27,235 nt of DNA from Thermoplasmata archaeon (GTDB lineage Archaea > Thermoplasmatota > Thermoplasmata > Lutacidiplasmatales > UBA184), in the NCBI GenBank assembly GCA_030037035.1, contig JASHSA010000039.1, positions 1 through 27,235 of the forward strand, read 5' to 3'. The first letter of the stretch is position 1, and each line of letters starts with the position of its first letter. Under the pieces are notes generated by a model, which was not told the DNA's origin, searched no databases, and saw only the letters and a program-made list of their open reading frames with translations. A program made the translations under genes and the position numbers. Below, one piece after another: positions 15,197 to 21,572 of this stretch.

Positions 15197-15203
15197 ACTT
15201 AAC
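15197..15203 (-). promoter_or_regulatory. TATA box of the acetyltransferase gene
   Basis: GTTAAGT on the - strand, centred 26 bases before the GTG at 15174. It predicts leaderless transcription starting at the GTG. Confidence 0.55.
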
Positions 15204-15235
15204 GCGGAGTCGGCCCGTCGCCCCCGCGACCGGGC

Positions 15236-15661
15236 CTAGCGTCGCAGCCGGAGGTCGGCGAGCTTCTTCTGATAACGGACCTCGTCGGCCTGGGTGAGGT
15301 CCCACAGGAGCTCCTCGACCTCGGGGAGGTTCCGCAGGAACTCTGCCTTGCTCTTCGTCAGCATCAGGTGCTCGAACCGTCGGCGCGCGTAGAAGTAGGC
15401 GCCGACCAGGTAGCCGCCGACGATGATCAGGATCGGTCCGAGGATGACGAAGACGAGGTTGTAGTTCGCGCCGCCGTGGTCGGTCGCGCCGTTGATCGTC
15501 GGGAACGGCGGTGACGTGCTGAGCGGCGTGAAGAAGCCGAGCGCGAGGATGGTGAGGAAGAAGCCGACCGCGAGCACGAGGATCGAGACGATCGCCCGGT
15601 GCTTGCGGAACGCCGCCCGAACCCGGCGGTCGAACGTCAGCTCCTCGACCTCGCCGGGCAT
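15236..15661 (-). CDS. Small two-helix membrane protein
   Basis: A 141-residue membrane protein. A basic N-terminal segment (DRRVRAAFRKHR) leads into helix 1 (24-44), then a 23-residue outer loop, helix 2 (68-91), YARRRFEH at the inner face, and a charged helical tail (about 100-141: KAEFLRNLPEVEELLWDLTQ and onward). The tail is likely cytosolic and may bind a partner. Size and layout resemble the DUF3198 type of small membrane protein described from Thermoplasmata, but I cannot confirm this without a profile search. The ATG at 15661 is placed by a CATAAG TATA-like box 26 bases upstream. Confidence 0.75.
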   Translation of the reverse strand: MPGEVEELTFDRRVRAAFRKHRAIVSILVLAVGFFLTILALGFFTPLSTSPPFPTINGATDHGGANYNLVFVILGPILIIVGGYLVGAYFYARRRFEHLMLTKSKAEFLRNLPEVEELLWDLTQADEVRYQKKLADLRLRR

Positions 15662-15684
15662 GCCGTCGGGCCCACGCGCACCGC

Positions 15685-15690
15685 CTTATG
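15685..15690 (-). promoter_or_regulatory. TATA box of the two-helix membrane protein gene
   Basis: CATAAG on the - strand within a short A/T-rich island, centred about 26 bases before the ATG at 15661; it predicts a leaderless message. Confidence 0.55.
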
Positions 15691-15716
15691 ATTCTATCGA
15701 AGACGACCGCCGCTTC

Positions 15717-15732
15717 GCCGGCGCGCGCCGGC
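15717..15732. repeat. Perfect 16-base palindrome in an intergenic gap
   Basis: GCCGGCGCGCGCCGGC is identical on both strands. It lies between the end of the trmI operon (stop at 15751) and the promoter of the next gene (15685-15690). It could be a 3'-end structure or an operator. Its G+C-only make-up means chance is also possible. Confidence 0.35.
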
Positions 15733-15750
15733 CCACCCCCGGGGGCACCC

Positions 15751-16539
15751 CTAGTGCGGGGGGCTCTCGTTCTCCCCGGGCTGGGAGGGAAGCGGGGTCG
15801 TCCTCCCGTAGGCGGAGCGGCTTCCCCCTTCGAGCGGCCGGGGGGCGGTCGAGGGGGCCGGTACCGAGGCGAGGATCCCCCGCCGCCCACGGTAGGCGAG
15901 GAGGGCGCCCGCGGCGACGACGAGCGGGGCGGCGAGCGCCCCGGTCGCCCCGGCGCTCGGCCCGAGCCCGAGGAGGAAGAACGCGACGAGCGCGAACAGG
16001 GCGCCCGCGAGCGGTCCCCCGACGCGGGCGGAGCTCGGACGCAGGTCCCTCAGGCTGAGGAGGCCGCCGGCGACCTCCAGCGCCACGAGCGCGAGCGCCT
16101 CCAGAGCGGCCGAGCCGACGCCCAGCGCGGTCGGACGGACGCTGCCGCCGAGGTACGACGCGAGCGCCGCCAGCGCAAGGATGCCGCCGATGCCCGCGCG
16201 GAACGAGACCAGGTAGAACGGCACGGCCGGGCCGCTCCCCCAGTAGGCAGTGCGGGCCACGAAGTGCTGCGCGGCCTCCGTCCCCCCGACCAGCAGCGCG
16301 AGGAACAACGCGGCGCCCGGGAGGGCGCCGTTCGCGGCGGAGGCGGCGAACAGGACGAACGCGACCGCGAACGGGACCCCGACGAACAGCCCGACCGTGT
16401 AGGCGGCGAGGAGCTTGCGTTCGTCGAAGACCGTGACCGGGACCTGGGGGGTCGCGTACCGCCCGATCTCCCACCAGAGGAACCCCGCGGAGAGGAGGAC
16501 CCCGACGACCCCGCCGACCGTCAGCGAGAGGACGACCAC
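15751..16539 (-). CDS. Polytopic membrane protein downstream of trmI
   Basis: A 262-residue integral membrane protein of unknown function with about seven predicted helices between residues 3 and 222, then a 40-residue soluble Pro/Ser/Gly-rich tail. Charged residues occur only in the loops (DERK after helix 1, RDLRPSSAR before helix 6, YRGRRG after the last helix). No transporter or enzyme motif is recognised. I chose the GTG at 16539, two bases after the trmI stop. It gives MVVLSLTVGGVVGVLLSAG, so that the first helix begins at the N-terminus. The tight spacing points to co-transcription with trmI, although membrane and tRNA-modification functions have no obvious link. Confidence 0.7.
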   Translation of the reverse strand: MVVLSLTVGGVVGVLLSAGFLWWEIGRYATPQVPVTVFDERKLLAAYTVGLFVGVPFAVAFVLFAASAANGALPGAALFLALLVGGTEAAQHFVARTAYWGSGPAVPFYLVSFRAGIGGILALAALASYLGGSVRPTALGVGSAALEALALVALEVAGGLLSLRDLRPSSARVGGPLAGALFALVAFFLLGLGPSAGATGALAAPLVVAAGALLAYRGRRGILASVPAPSTAPRPLEGGSRSAYGRTTPLPSQPGENESPPH

Positions 16540-16541
16540 GG

Positions 16542-17312
16542 TCAGTCGACCTTCCGTCCGGAGGCGAGGAAGCCGGTGTGCCCGAGCATCTCGAACGCCG
16601 GTCGGGTGCCGCCGTCGCCGACGTGGATCGGACGCTCGATCAGCTCGAGGGCCCGGACCTCCTCGAACCGCTCGTCCCGGAGGGTCCGCACGGTGCGCTC
16701 GAGCTGGTTGAACGTCGGGGTGTACGTCGCGACGTAGCCTCCCGGAGCGAGCGCGGCCCGCGTCGAACGCGCCACGGCCCACGGCTCCGGCAGGTCGAGG
16801 ACGACCCCGCCGAGGCCGACCCCCTCCAGACCCTCCGCCGCGACGTCGCGGAGACGGAACTCGACGCGCCCGGCGAGGCCGGCGCGCTCGACGTTGCGTC
16901 GTGCGGCGTCCAGGAACTCCGGGCGGCGGTCGTAGCTCGTGATGTGGCCGGCCGGACCGACCAGCGTGGCGAGCACGACGGTCAGCGCTCCCGAGCCTGC
17001 ACCGGCCTCGGCGAGCGACGCCCCGGGGGCCGCTCCGGCAAGGTACGCGAGGTGGAACGCGTCCTTCGGCGTGACGATCTGCGGGCCGCGCTCCAGGGTG
17101 CCGAGGAGGTCGGCGAGCGACGGTCGGACCAGGCGGTAGCGGCGTCCGAGCCACTCGACCTCGCCGCCCGGCGCGCGGCCGAGCTCGGTCGAGAGGTCGA
17201 GCACGCCGCGGGTACCGACCGGCTGCGGGCTCGAGCGGACGCGAAGCACGAGCGCCGGCTCCCCGGAGCGCGTCAGCGCCGCGGCGTCACCCTCCGACCA
17301 CACGTCGCTCAT
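16542..17312 (-). CDS. trmI: tRNA (adenine-N1)-methyltransferase TrmI
   Basis: A 256-residue class I AdoMet-dependent methyltransferase that makes m1A at position 58 (and in archaea also 57) of tRNA. A small N-terminal beta domain (about 1-65) ends in LGRRYRLVRPSLADLL. The linker RGPQIVTPKDAFHL (75-88) is the family's hallmark: the QIVTPKD stretch shapes the cofactor site. Motif I is AEAGAGSGAL (101-110), motif II SYDRRPEFL, and the catalytic VVLDLPEPW (170-178) carries the conserved Asp (D173). The C-terminal IERPIHVG..TRPAFEMLGHTGFL matches too. The ATG at 17312 is preceded by GTGGAGATCGG, a possible ribosome site, and a TATA-like GGCTATGG 70 bases up, so this message has a leader of about 45 bases. 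A palindrome sits in that leader. Confidence 0.93.
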   Translation of the reverse strand: MSDVWSEGDAAALTRSGEPALVLRVRSSPQPVGTRGVLDLSTELGRAPGGEVEWLGRRYRLVRPSLADLLGTLERGPQIVTPKDAFHLAYLAGAAPGASLAEAGAGSGALTVVLATLVGPAGHITSYDRRPEFLDAARRNVERAGLAGRVEFRLRDVAAEGLEGVGLGGVVLDLPEPWAVARSTRAALAPGGYVATYTPTFNQLERTVRTLRDERFEEVRALELIERPIHVGDGGTRPAFEMLGHTGFLASGRKVD

Positions 17313-17340
17313 CCGATCTCCACGGCGTCGGCCCGGACCG

Positions 17341-17361
17341 GGCCCGACGGTCCGTCGGGCC
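17341..17361. repeat. Palindrome in the trmI leader
   Basis: Ten-base arms GGCCCGACGG and CCGTCGGGCC flank a single central T. It lies between the TATA-like site (about 17380-17385) and the trmI ATG at 17312, inside the predicted leader. A one-base centre fits a protein operator better than an RNA hairpin loop. Confidence 0.5.
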
Positions 17362-17378
17362 GAGCAGGCGGTCGGCCC

Positions 17379-17385
17379 CCATAGC
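17379..17385 (-). promoter_or_regulatory. TATA-like box of trmI
   Basis: GGCTATG on the - strand, about 70 bases before the ATG at 17312. It is the only A/T-containing island in that leader region; the match to a TATA box is weak. Confidence 0.35.
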
Positions 17386-17450
17386 CTCTTGTGAGAAACC
17401 GCGCCGCCGGGCCGTCCGGGGCGATCGCGCCGCGTCGCCCACGGGCCGGG

Positions 17451-17457
17451 CTTATAG
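17451..17457 (+). promoter_or_regulatory. TATA box upstream of the tRNA-Gly gene
   Basis: CTTATAG in G+C-rich surroundings, a good archaeal TATA box. It lies about 120 bases before the tRNA and is the only candidate on this strand, so the primary transcript would carry a 5' leader of roughly 95-100 bases. That leader is G+C-rich and holds no convincing gene. Confidence 0.5.
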
Positions 17458-17575
17458 TGGGGGCCCGTGTCGGGGGCGCCCGGAGGGACGGCCGACGTTT
17501 CGGGGTGCGCTTCCCAGTCGCCCCGCGCGCGGCGAGAACCTCCCGAGAGCGGAGGCGGGCCGGTAGCGACCTCAC

Positions 17576-17649
17576 GCGGGCATAGTGTAGTCTGGTTATC
17601 ACATAGGCTTGCCAAGCCTATAACCCGGGTTCAAATCCCGGTGCCCGCA
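17576..17649 (+). tRNA. tRNA-Gly (anticodon GCC)
   Basis: A complete 74-base cloverleaf. The acceptor stem GCGGGCA pairs with TGCCCGC and is followed by discriminator A. The D arm has GTG/CAC as its three clear pairs and a GG in the loop. The anticodon stem TAGGC/GCCTA encloses the loop TTGCCAA with anticodon GCC at 17611-17613. The T stem CCGGG/CCCGG encloses the loop TTCAAAT. There is no intron and the CCA end is not encoded. It decodes GGC and GGT glycine codons, which must be frequent in this G+C-rich genome. It stands alone, between the divergent trmI gene and the ABC exporter. Confidence 0.96.
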
Positions 17650-17868
17650 TCCGTCACGAGGTCGCCACCGGCGCGATACCGCGGACGGTAGCCGCGCGGT
17701 GCCCGTACGGCGGGCCGCCCCGGAAGGCTGTCGCCCGCGGTGCTCGGGCCGATCGTCGCGGCAGAGCCGGAAGTGTACGCCGCCAAGACGCCGCGCACGG
17801 AATCCGGAGGAGACGTCCCGCGAAACTCTGAAGTCGGACGCGCTGCTCCCCCGCGCGACCCCGCACCT

Positions 17869-18921
17869 ATGTCGTCCTCGCTCGCGCCTGTCCTCGAGAC
17901 CCGCGACCTGGGCTTCTCGTACGCCCCGGGCCGGTTCGCGATCCGCCACCTCACCTTCGACCTTCGGCCGGGGGAGATCCTCGGACTGCTGGGGCGGAAC
18001 GGCGCCGGAAAGACCACGACCGTCCGGATCCTGACGACCCTGCTGCCGCCGACCGAAGGGACGGCGGTGGTCCTCGGGCAGGACGTGCGCACCGGCGGAC
18101 GCGCCCTCCGCGCTCGGCTCGGGGTCGTCCTGCAGTCCGAGTCGCTCGACTTCGTGACCGTCGAGCGGAACCTCACCCTCTACGGGTTCCTGTGGGGGGT
18201 CCCGCGGGAGGTCGCGAAGAGCCGGGCGGAGGAGATGATCGAGCTGTTCGAGCTCGAACAGGCGCGCAAGCGCAAGCCGTGGGCGCTCTCCGGAGGGGAG
18301 CGCCGCCGCTTCCAGGTCGCCCGGGAGCTGATGCACGACATGGAGATCCTGTTCCTCGACGAGCCGACGGTCGGGCTGGACGCCATCGCCCGCCGACGGA
18401 TCCTGCGCTACCTTCGGCAGCGCGCCCAGCGCGGACTGTCGATCGTCTTCACGACGCATATCCTCCACGAGGCCGACATGCTCTGCGACCGGATCGCGAT
18501 CCTCCACCTGGGGAGGCTGCTGGCCCTCGACACGGCGGACGCCCTCAAGCAACGCTACGGGGGCGCTCGCCAGATCTCGGTCGAGCTCACGACCCCGCTC
18601 CTTCCTGAGCTGCGCGCCGAGCTCGTGCGCGACCTCGCCGGGCAGCGGGCGGCGGTGGTGAGCCCCGCCGAGGCCGCCTCCCCCGCGAGCTCGGTCGTCC
18701 TTCGCGCCGAGCGGGCGGAGGAGCTCCTTCCGTGGCTCAGCCGGTGGATCCATGGCCACGCGCTCGAGTTCGACCGCATGTCCGTCGAGGAGGCGACCCT
18801 CGAGGGGGCGTTCCTCGGGATGATCGGCGATGACGCCTCCGAGGCGACCGACGGCGGCTCGGCGGACGCCGGGCGGCCGGCGGGGGAGCTCGTCCGGCGC
18901 GCCGGCGGGGGCCTGACATGA
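17869..18921 (+). CDS. ABC transporter ATP-binding protein (ABC-2 exporter type)
   Basis: A 350-residue ATP-binding subunit of an exporter of the DrrA/CcmA-like group. Walker A is GRNGAGKT (42-49), the Q-loop is in GVVLQSES (85-92), the signature is LSGGE (140-144), Walker B is ILFLDEP (160-166), and the H-loop His is H197 in FTTHILHEAD. A C-terminal extension (about 225-350), as found in DrrA-like subunits, ends in a Gly/Ala/Asp-rich linker. I chose the ATG at 17869 because the nucleotide-binding domain begins right after it (LETRDLGFSY); an upstream GTG at 17740 would add 43 residues of low-quality sequence. The TGA overlaps the ATG of the permease gene. Substrate unknown; drug, lipid or polysaccharide precursors are typical of this group. 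Confidence 0.92.
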   Translation: MSSSLAPVLETRDLGFSYAPGRFAIRHLTFDLRPGEILGLLGRNGAGKTTTVRILTTLLPPTEGTAVVLGQDVRTGGRALRARLGVVLQSESLDFVTVERNLTLYGFLWGVPREVAKSRAEEMIELFELEQARKRKPWALSGGERRRFQVARELMHDMEILFLDEPTVGLDAIARRRILRYLRQRAQRGLSIVFTTHILHEADMLCDRIAILHLGRLLALDTADALKQRYGGARQISVELTTPLLPELRAELVRDLAGQRAAVVSPAEAASPASSVVLRAERAEELLPWLSRWIHGHALEFDRMSVEEATLEGAFLGMIGDDASEATDGGSADAGRPAGELVRRAGGGLT

Positions 18922-19688
18922 GGCTTCCCCCCGTGCTCCGCCTGGTCGTACGGAACTTCACGTCGAACCTGGACCCGCTCACGATCCTGATCCGTTTCGG
19001 CCAGCCGGTGATCACGATCGTGGTGCTCGGCACGATGTTCAGCTCGATCATCTCCTCGAACGTCACCGGCGGCTCGTACACCGCCTTCCTCGTCCCCGGC
19101 ATGGTCGCGTTCCAGATGATCACCGGCGGGGTGATCTCGGGCAACCTGTTCTGGCTCGACCGCCGCTGGGCGATGACCGAGCAGATCTTCTCCGGGCCGT
19201 TCCTGCGCTCGGAGTACCTCGGCGGGCTCGTGCTCACGACGCTGCTGTTCTCGCTGGTCGGGGTCGGCGTCATGATGCTGGTCGGCCTCCCGTTCATCGG
19301 GATCGCCTCCCTCTCCCCGCTCGGCGTCGGGGCCGTGCTGCTCACGGTCGCGCTCGGGAGCATCTTCTTCGCCGGCCTCCTCATCGCGCTCGGCACCCGG
19401 CTCCGCTCCGCGAACGCCTACTTCTCGATCCAGTCGTTCCTCCAGCTGTTCGTCATCTTCCTGTCGACCGTCTACTACCCGATCACGTCGCGGACGCCCC
19501 GGATCCTCGCCGCGACGTTCTACGGCAACCCGCTCACCTACGCGGCGAACACGATCCGCGACGCGTTCAACGGCACGCTCGGCCGAGCGGACCTCGTCGC
19601 GCTCGGCATCCTGGCCGTCCTCGCCTTCGTGGCGTTCGTCTCCGCCGTCGCCGCCTTCCGCAAGCTCGACCTCGGGCCGATCCAGTAG
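18918..19688 (+). CDS. ABC-2 type exporter permease
   Basis: A 256-residue permease with about six membrane helices, the partner of the ATPase just upstream. The N-terminal amphipathic stretch RLVVRNFTSNLDPLTILIRFGQP is typical of ABC-2 permeases. Helices follow at about 30-48, 58-78, 105-130, 138-162, 170-190 and 225-248, with the family region around LSTVYYPITS (near residue 190) and NPLTYAANTIRDAF before the last helix. The ATGA overlap (18918-18921) with the ATPase gene indicates translational coupling and equal subunit amounts. The complex is probably a dimer of each subunit. No third gene for an accessory protein is present. Confidence 0.9.
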   Translation: MRLPPVLRLVVRNFTSNLDPLTILIRFGQPVITIVVLGTMFSSIISSNVTGGSYTAFLVPGMVAFQMITGGVISGNLFWLDRRWAMTEQIFSGPFLRSEYLGGLVLTTLLFSLVGVGVMMLVGLPFIGIASLSPLGVGAVLLTVALGSIFFAGLLIALGTRLRSANAYFSIQSFLQLFVIFLSTVYYPITSRTPRILAATFYGNPLTYAANTIRDAFNGTLGRADLVALGILAVLAFVAFVSAVAAFRKLDLGPIQ

Positions 19689-19745
19689 CGCCACCGGCGC
19701 GTCGAGCGCGACTCGGGACGGGGCACGGCCGGCGGGAAGAGGGCG

Positions 19746-19767
19746 CCTTCCCAAGGGGCAGGGAAGG
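19746..19767 (+). terminator. Hairpin after the ABC exporter operon
   Basis: Arms CCTTCCC (19746-19752) and GGGAAGG (19761-19767) enclose an eight-base loop, about 60 bases after the permease stop. It could stabilise or end the message. No T tract follows, so archaeal factor-independent termination is not shown. Confidence 0.35.
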
Positions 19768-19896
19768 GTCCCTCACGTTCCGCGAGACGTCTCGGGGAGC
19801 CTCGCGACGGGGACCGGGCCACGGCGGGCGCTCGCGGAGCCGCGCTCGGTCGCGAGCAGGCTCCCGTCGGCGCTCCGCAGACGCTCAACGGCGACG

Positions 19897-19903
19897 CTTT
19901 TGG
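19897..19903 (+). promoter_or_regulatory. TATA box of the alpha/beta hydrolase gene
   Basis: CTTTTGG, centred about 26 bases before the GTG at 19926, supports that start and a leaderless message. Confidence 0.55.
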
Positions 19904-19904
19904 G

Positions 19905-19925
19905 GCGGACCGTGTACCGGTCCGC
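19905..19925. promoter_or_regulatory. Operator-like inverted repeat at the hydrolase start
   Basis: Eight-base arms GCGGACCG and CGGTCCGC are separated by TGTAC. The repeat fills the space between the TATA box and the GTG start codon, where a bound repressor would block the polymerase. No regulator gene is adjacent. Confidence 0.5.
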
Positions 19926-20798
19926 GTGGCGCGCCTGAGGCGGGTGCACGCCCCGGGGCGTCGCGCGTTCGAGTACGTTGCCCAGGGGAAGGGGCCGGCG
20001 ACGCTCCTCGTCCACCCCGGCGGGCCCGGCCTCTCCTACCACTATCTGCGGGCGCTCCTGCGGCTCGCCTCGGCGAACCTCCGGGTCGTCCTGATCAACC
20101 CACGGGGGGTCGGGCACAGCTGGGCCCCCCGGCGGACCGCCGACTATACGGTCGCCCACCTCGCCGAGGACGTCGAGGCGATCCGGCGCGCGCTGAGGAT
20201 CCGGGAGCTCCATCTGCTCGGCTACTCCGCCGGAGGGTTCGTCGCGCTCGAGTACGCCCACCGCTACGAGCGCAACCTCACGTCGCTGCTGCTCTGCGCG
20301 ACCGCCGGGAGCGCGGAGGAGGTCCGGGCGGCGAACCGGCGGATGGTCGCCGCCGCCTCGCCCGGCCAGCGGGCGCGCCTGCGGGAGCTGACGCGCGCGC
20401 GGCAGTTCACGAGCCCGGAGTACGTCGCGCTCGCCGAGGCGATCCAGCAGCCGTTCCAGGCGAGGTTCCTGCGGAGCTGGCCGCAGGACTGGAAGGCGAC
20501 GCGCCTGTCGCCGGCCGTCTACCGCGCGATGCTCTGTCGCTCCGGCGACGAGTTCGAGGTCGACGGCACGCTCGCGCGATGGGACGGACGCCGCTACTAC
20601 TCGAAGATCGAGGTGCCGGCCGCCGTGGTCGTCGGCCGCTACGACTTCTTCTTCGAGGCGGCGGTCGAGGCGAACGAGCGGATCGAGCCGGCGCACCTGC
20701 GGGTGCTTCCCCGCTCGAGCCACCTCGCGATCCTCGAGCAGCCTCGGGAGTTCGTCGGAACGGTACGGGAGTTCCTCGGGGACGTCACCGGGGGCTGA
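19926..20798 (+). CDS. Alpha/beta hydrolase, proline iminopeptidase-like
   Basis: A 290-residue alpha/beta hydrolase. HPGGPG (30-35) is the oxyanion-hole motif characteristic of the proline iminopeptidase (S33) group. The nucleophile elbow is GYSAGG (99-104, Ser101). The acid is likely D240 in VVGRYDFFF and the base H266 in RSSHLAILEQP, giving a complete catalytic triad. A helical cap domain lies at about 130-215. No signal peptide is seen, so it acts in the cytosol on a small peptide or ester; the exact substrate cannot be told. The GTG at 19926 fits the TATA box 26 bases upstream, and family homology begins within the first 15 residues. An operator-like palindrome touches the start codon, suggesting regulation. 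Confidence 0.88.
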   Translation: MARLRRVHAPGRRAFEYVAQGKGPATLLVHPGGPGLSYHYLRALLRLASANLRVVLINPRGVGHSWAPRRTADYTVAHLAEDVEAIRRALRIRELHLLGYSAGGFVALEYAHRYERNLTSLLLCATAGSAEEVRAANRRMVAAASPGQRARLRELTRARQFTSPEYVALAEAIQQPFQARFLRSWPQDWKATRLSPAVYRAMLCRSGDEFEVDGTLARWDGRRYYSKIEVPAAVVVGRYDFFFEAAVEANERIEPAHLRVLPRSSHLAILEQPREFVGTVREFLGDVTGG

Positions 20799-20823
20799 CG
20801 GCCGGGCCCGCCCGGCCGCGAAC

Positions 20824-20829
20824 GTAAAG
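20824..20829 (+). promoter_or_regulatory. Possible TATA-like site of the Fe-S fusion gene
   Basis: GTAAAG lies about 35 bases before the ATG at 20862. It is the only A/T run between the hydrolase stop and this gene. The match and spacing are weaker than for neighbouring promoters, and the gene could instead be read through from the hydrolase. Confidence 0.3.
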
Positions 20830-20861
20830 CGGGGCCGCGAACCTCCTCGGGGACGGTAGCG

Positions 20862-21557
20862 ATGGCGCCGAACCGCGCGTCGGGGACGGCCGCCCCGGAG
20901 TCGATCCGCCTGCGCCTCACCCCGGAGGCGCGGGCGGCGCTCGCCCAGGCGCTCGCCGGCCATTCGGACGGCCTCGGCGTCCGTCTCTGGGTCGAGCGGG
21001 GGATGCGGCCCCATGCCCAGATGATGCTCGACCGGCCGAGCGTGCGCGACATCCCGGTGACGGTCGACGGGGTCCCGCTCCTCGTCGACGAGGCGAGCGT
21101 CGCGTTCCTGCGGGACGCCGAGGTCCGCTACCGCGCCGACGCGAGCCCTCCCGGCTTCGAGGTCGTCGGGCCGTTCCTGCCCTCCCGGCTCGCCCCTCCC
21201 CCGGGGGCGGCGGCGCCGCCGGCGCCCGACGCGGGGAGCGGGGACGGTCCGCACGCCGCCGCCGAGGCGAAGGTGCGCGACGCGCTCCGCAACGTCTACG
21301 ACCCCGAGATCCCGATGAACATCGTCGACCTCGGCCTCCTCTACGGGTTCTCGTGGGCGGACGACGGCGCGCTGACGGTGCGCATGACGATGACGAGCCC
21401 GGGATGCCCGGCGGTCGAGGAGCTCGTCCAGGAGGTCGAGAGGACCGCCCGGGGCGCCTCCGGCGCCCCGGCGGTCAAGGTCGACATCGTCTGGGAGCCG
21501 CCGTGGGGCCCGGAGCGGATGACCGACTTCGCGCGACGCCAGTTCGGCTACGCCTGA
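20862..21557 (+). CDS. Fusion of A-type Fe-S carrier-like domain and SufT/MIP18 (DUF59) domain
   Basis: A 231-residue two-domain protein. Residues about 14-106 follow the IscA/SufA/HesB pattern: LRLTPEARAALAQALAG, then GVRLWVERG, DIPVTVDGVPLLVDEASVAFL and PPGFEV. All three cluster-binding cysteines of that family are absent. A Pro/Ala linker (107-132) leads to a complete DUF59/MIP18 domain (133-231) with DPEIPMNIVDLGLLYGF, the conserved Cys182 in TSPGCPAVEEL, and the terminal VWEPPWGPERMTDFARRQFGY. SufT-type proteins help mature Fe-S proteins in the cytosol. The carrier half probably serves as a protein-binding platform instead of holding a cluster, which is inference. It is the last gene before a convergent surface-protein gene, 15 bases away. 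Confidence 0.85.
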   Translation: MAPNRASGTAAPESIRLRLTPEARAALAQALAGHSDGLGVRLWVERGMRPHAQMMLDRPSVRDIPVTVDGVPLLVDEASVAFLRDAEVRYRADASPPGFEVVGPFLPSRLAPPPGAAAPPAPDAGSGDGPHAAAEAKVRDALRNVYDPEIPMNIVDLGLLYGFSWADDGALTVRMTMTSPGCPAVEELVQEVERTARGASGAPAVKVDIVWEPPWGPERMTDFARRQFGYA

Positions 21558-21572
21558 AGGAGCGGCGCGCGG

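Noticed and set aside
17467..17691. Short + strand frame running through the tRNA gene
   Set aside because: It spans the whole tRNA-Gly cloverleaf, so it is not a plausible protein gene.
17740..17868. Upstream GTG start for the ABC ATPase
   Set aside because: It would add 43 residues without family similarity; the nucleotide-binding domain begins right after the ATG at 17869.
19773..21254. Long antisense frame opposite the hydrolase and the Fe-S fusion gene
   Set aside because: No family signature, highly charged Arg/Asp/Pro composition; both + strand genes are clearly real.
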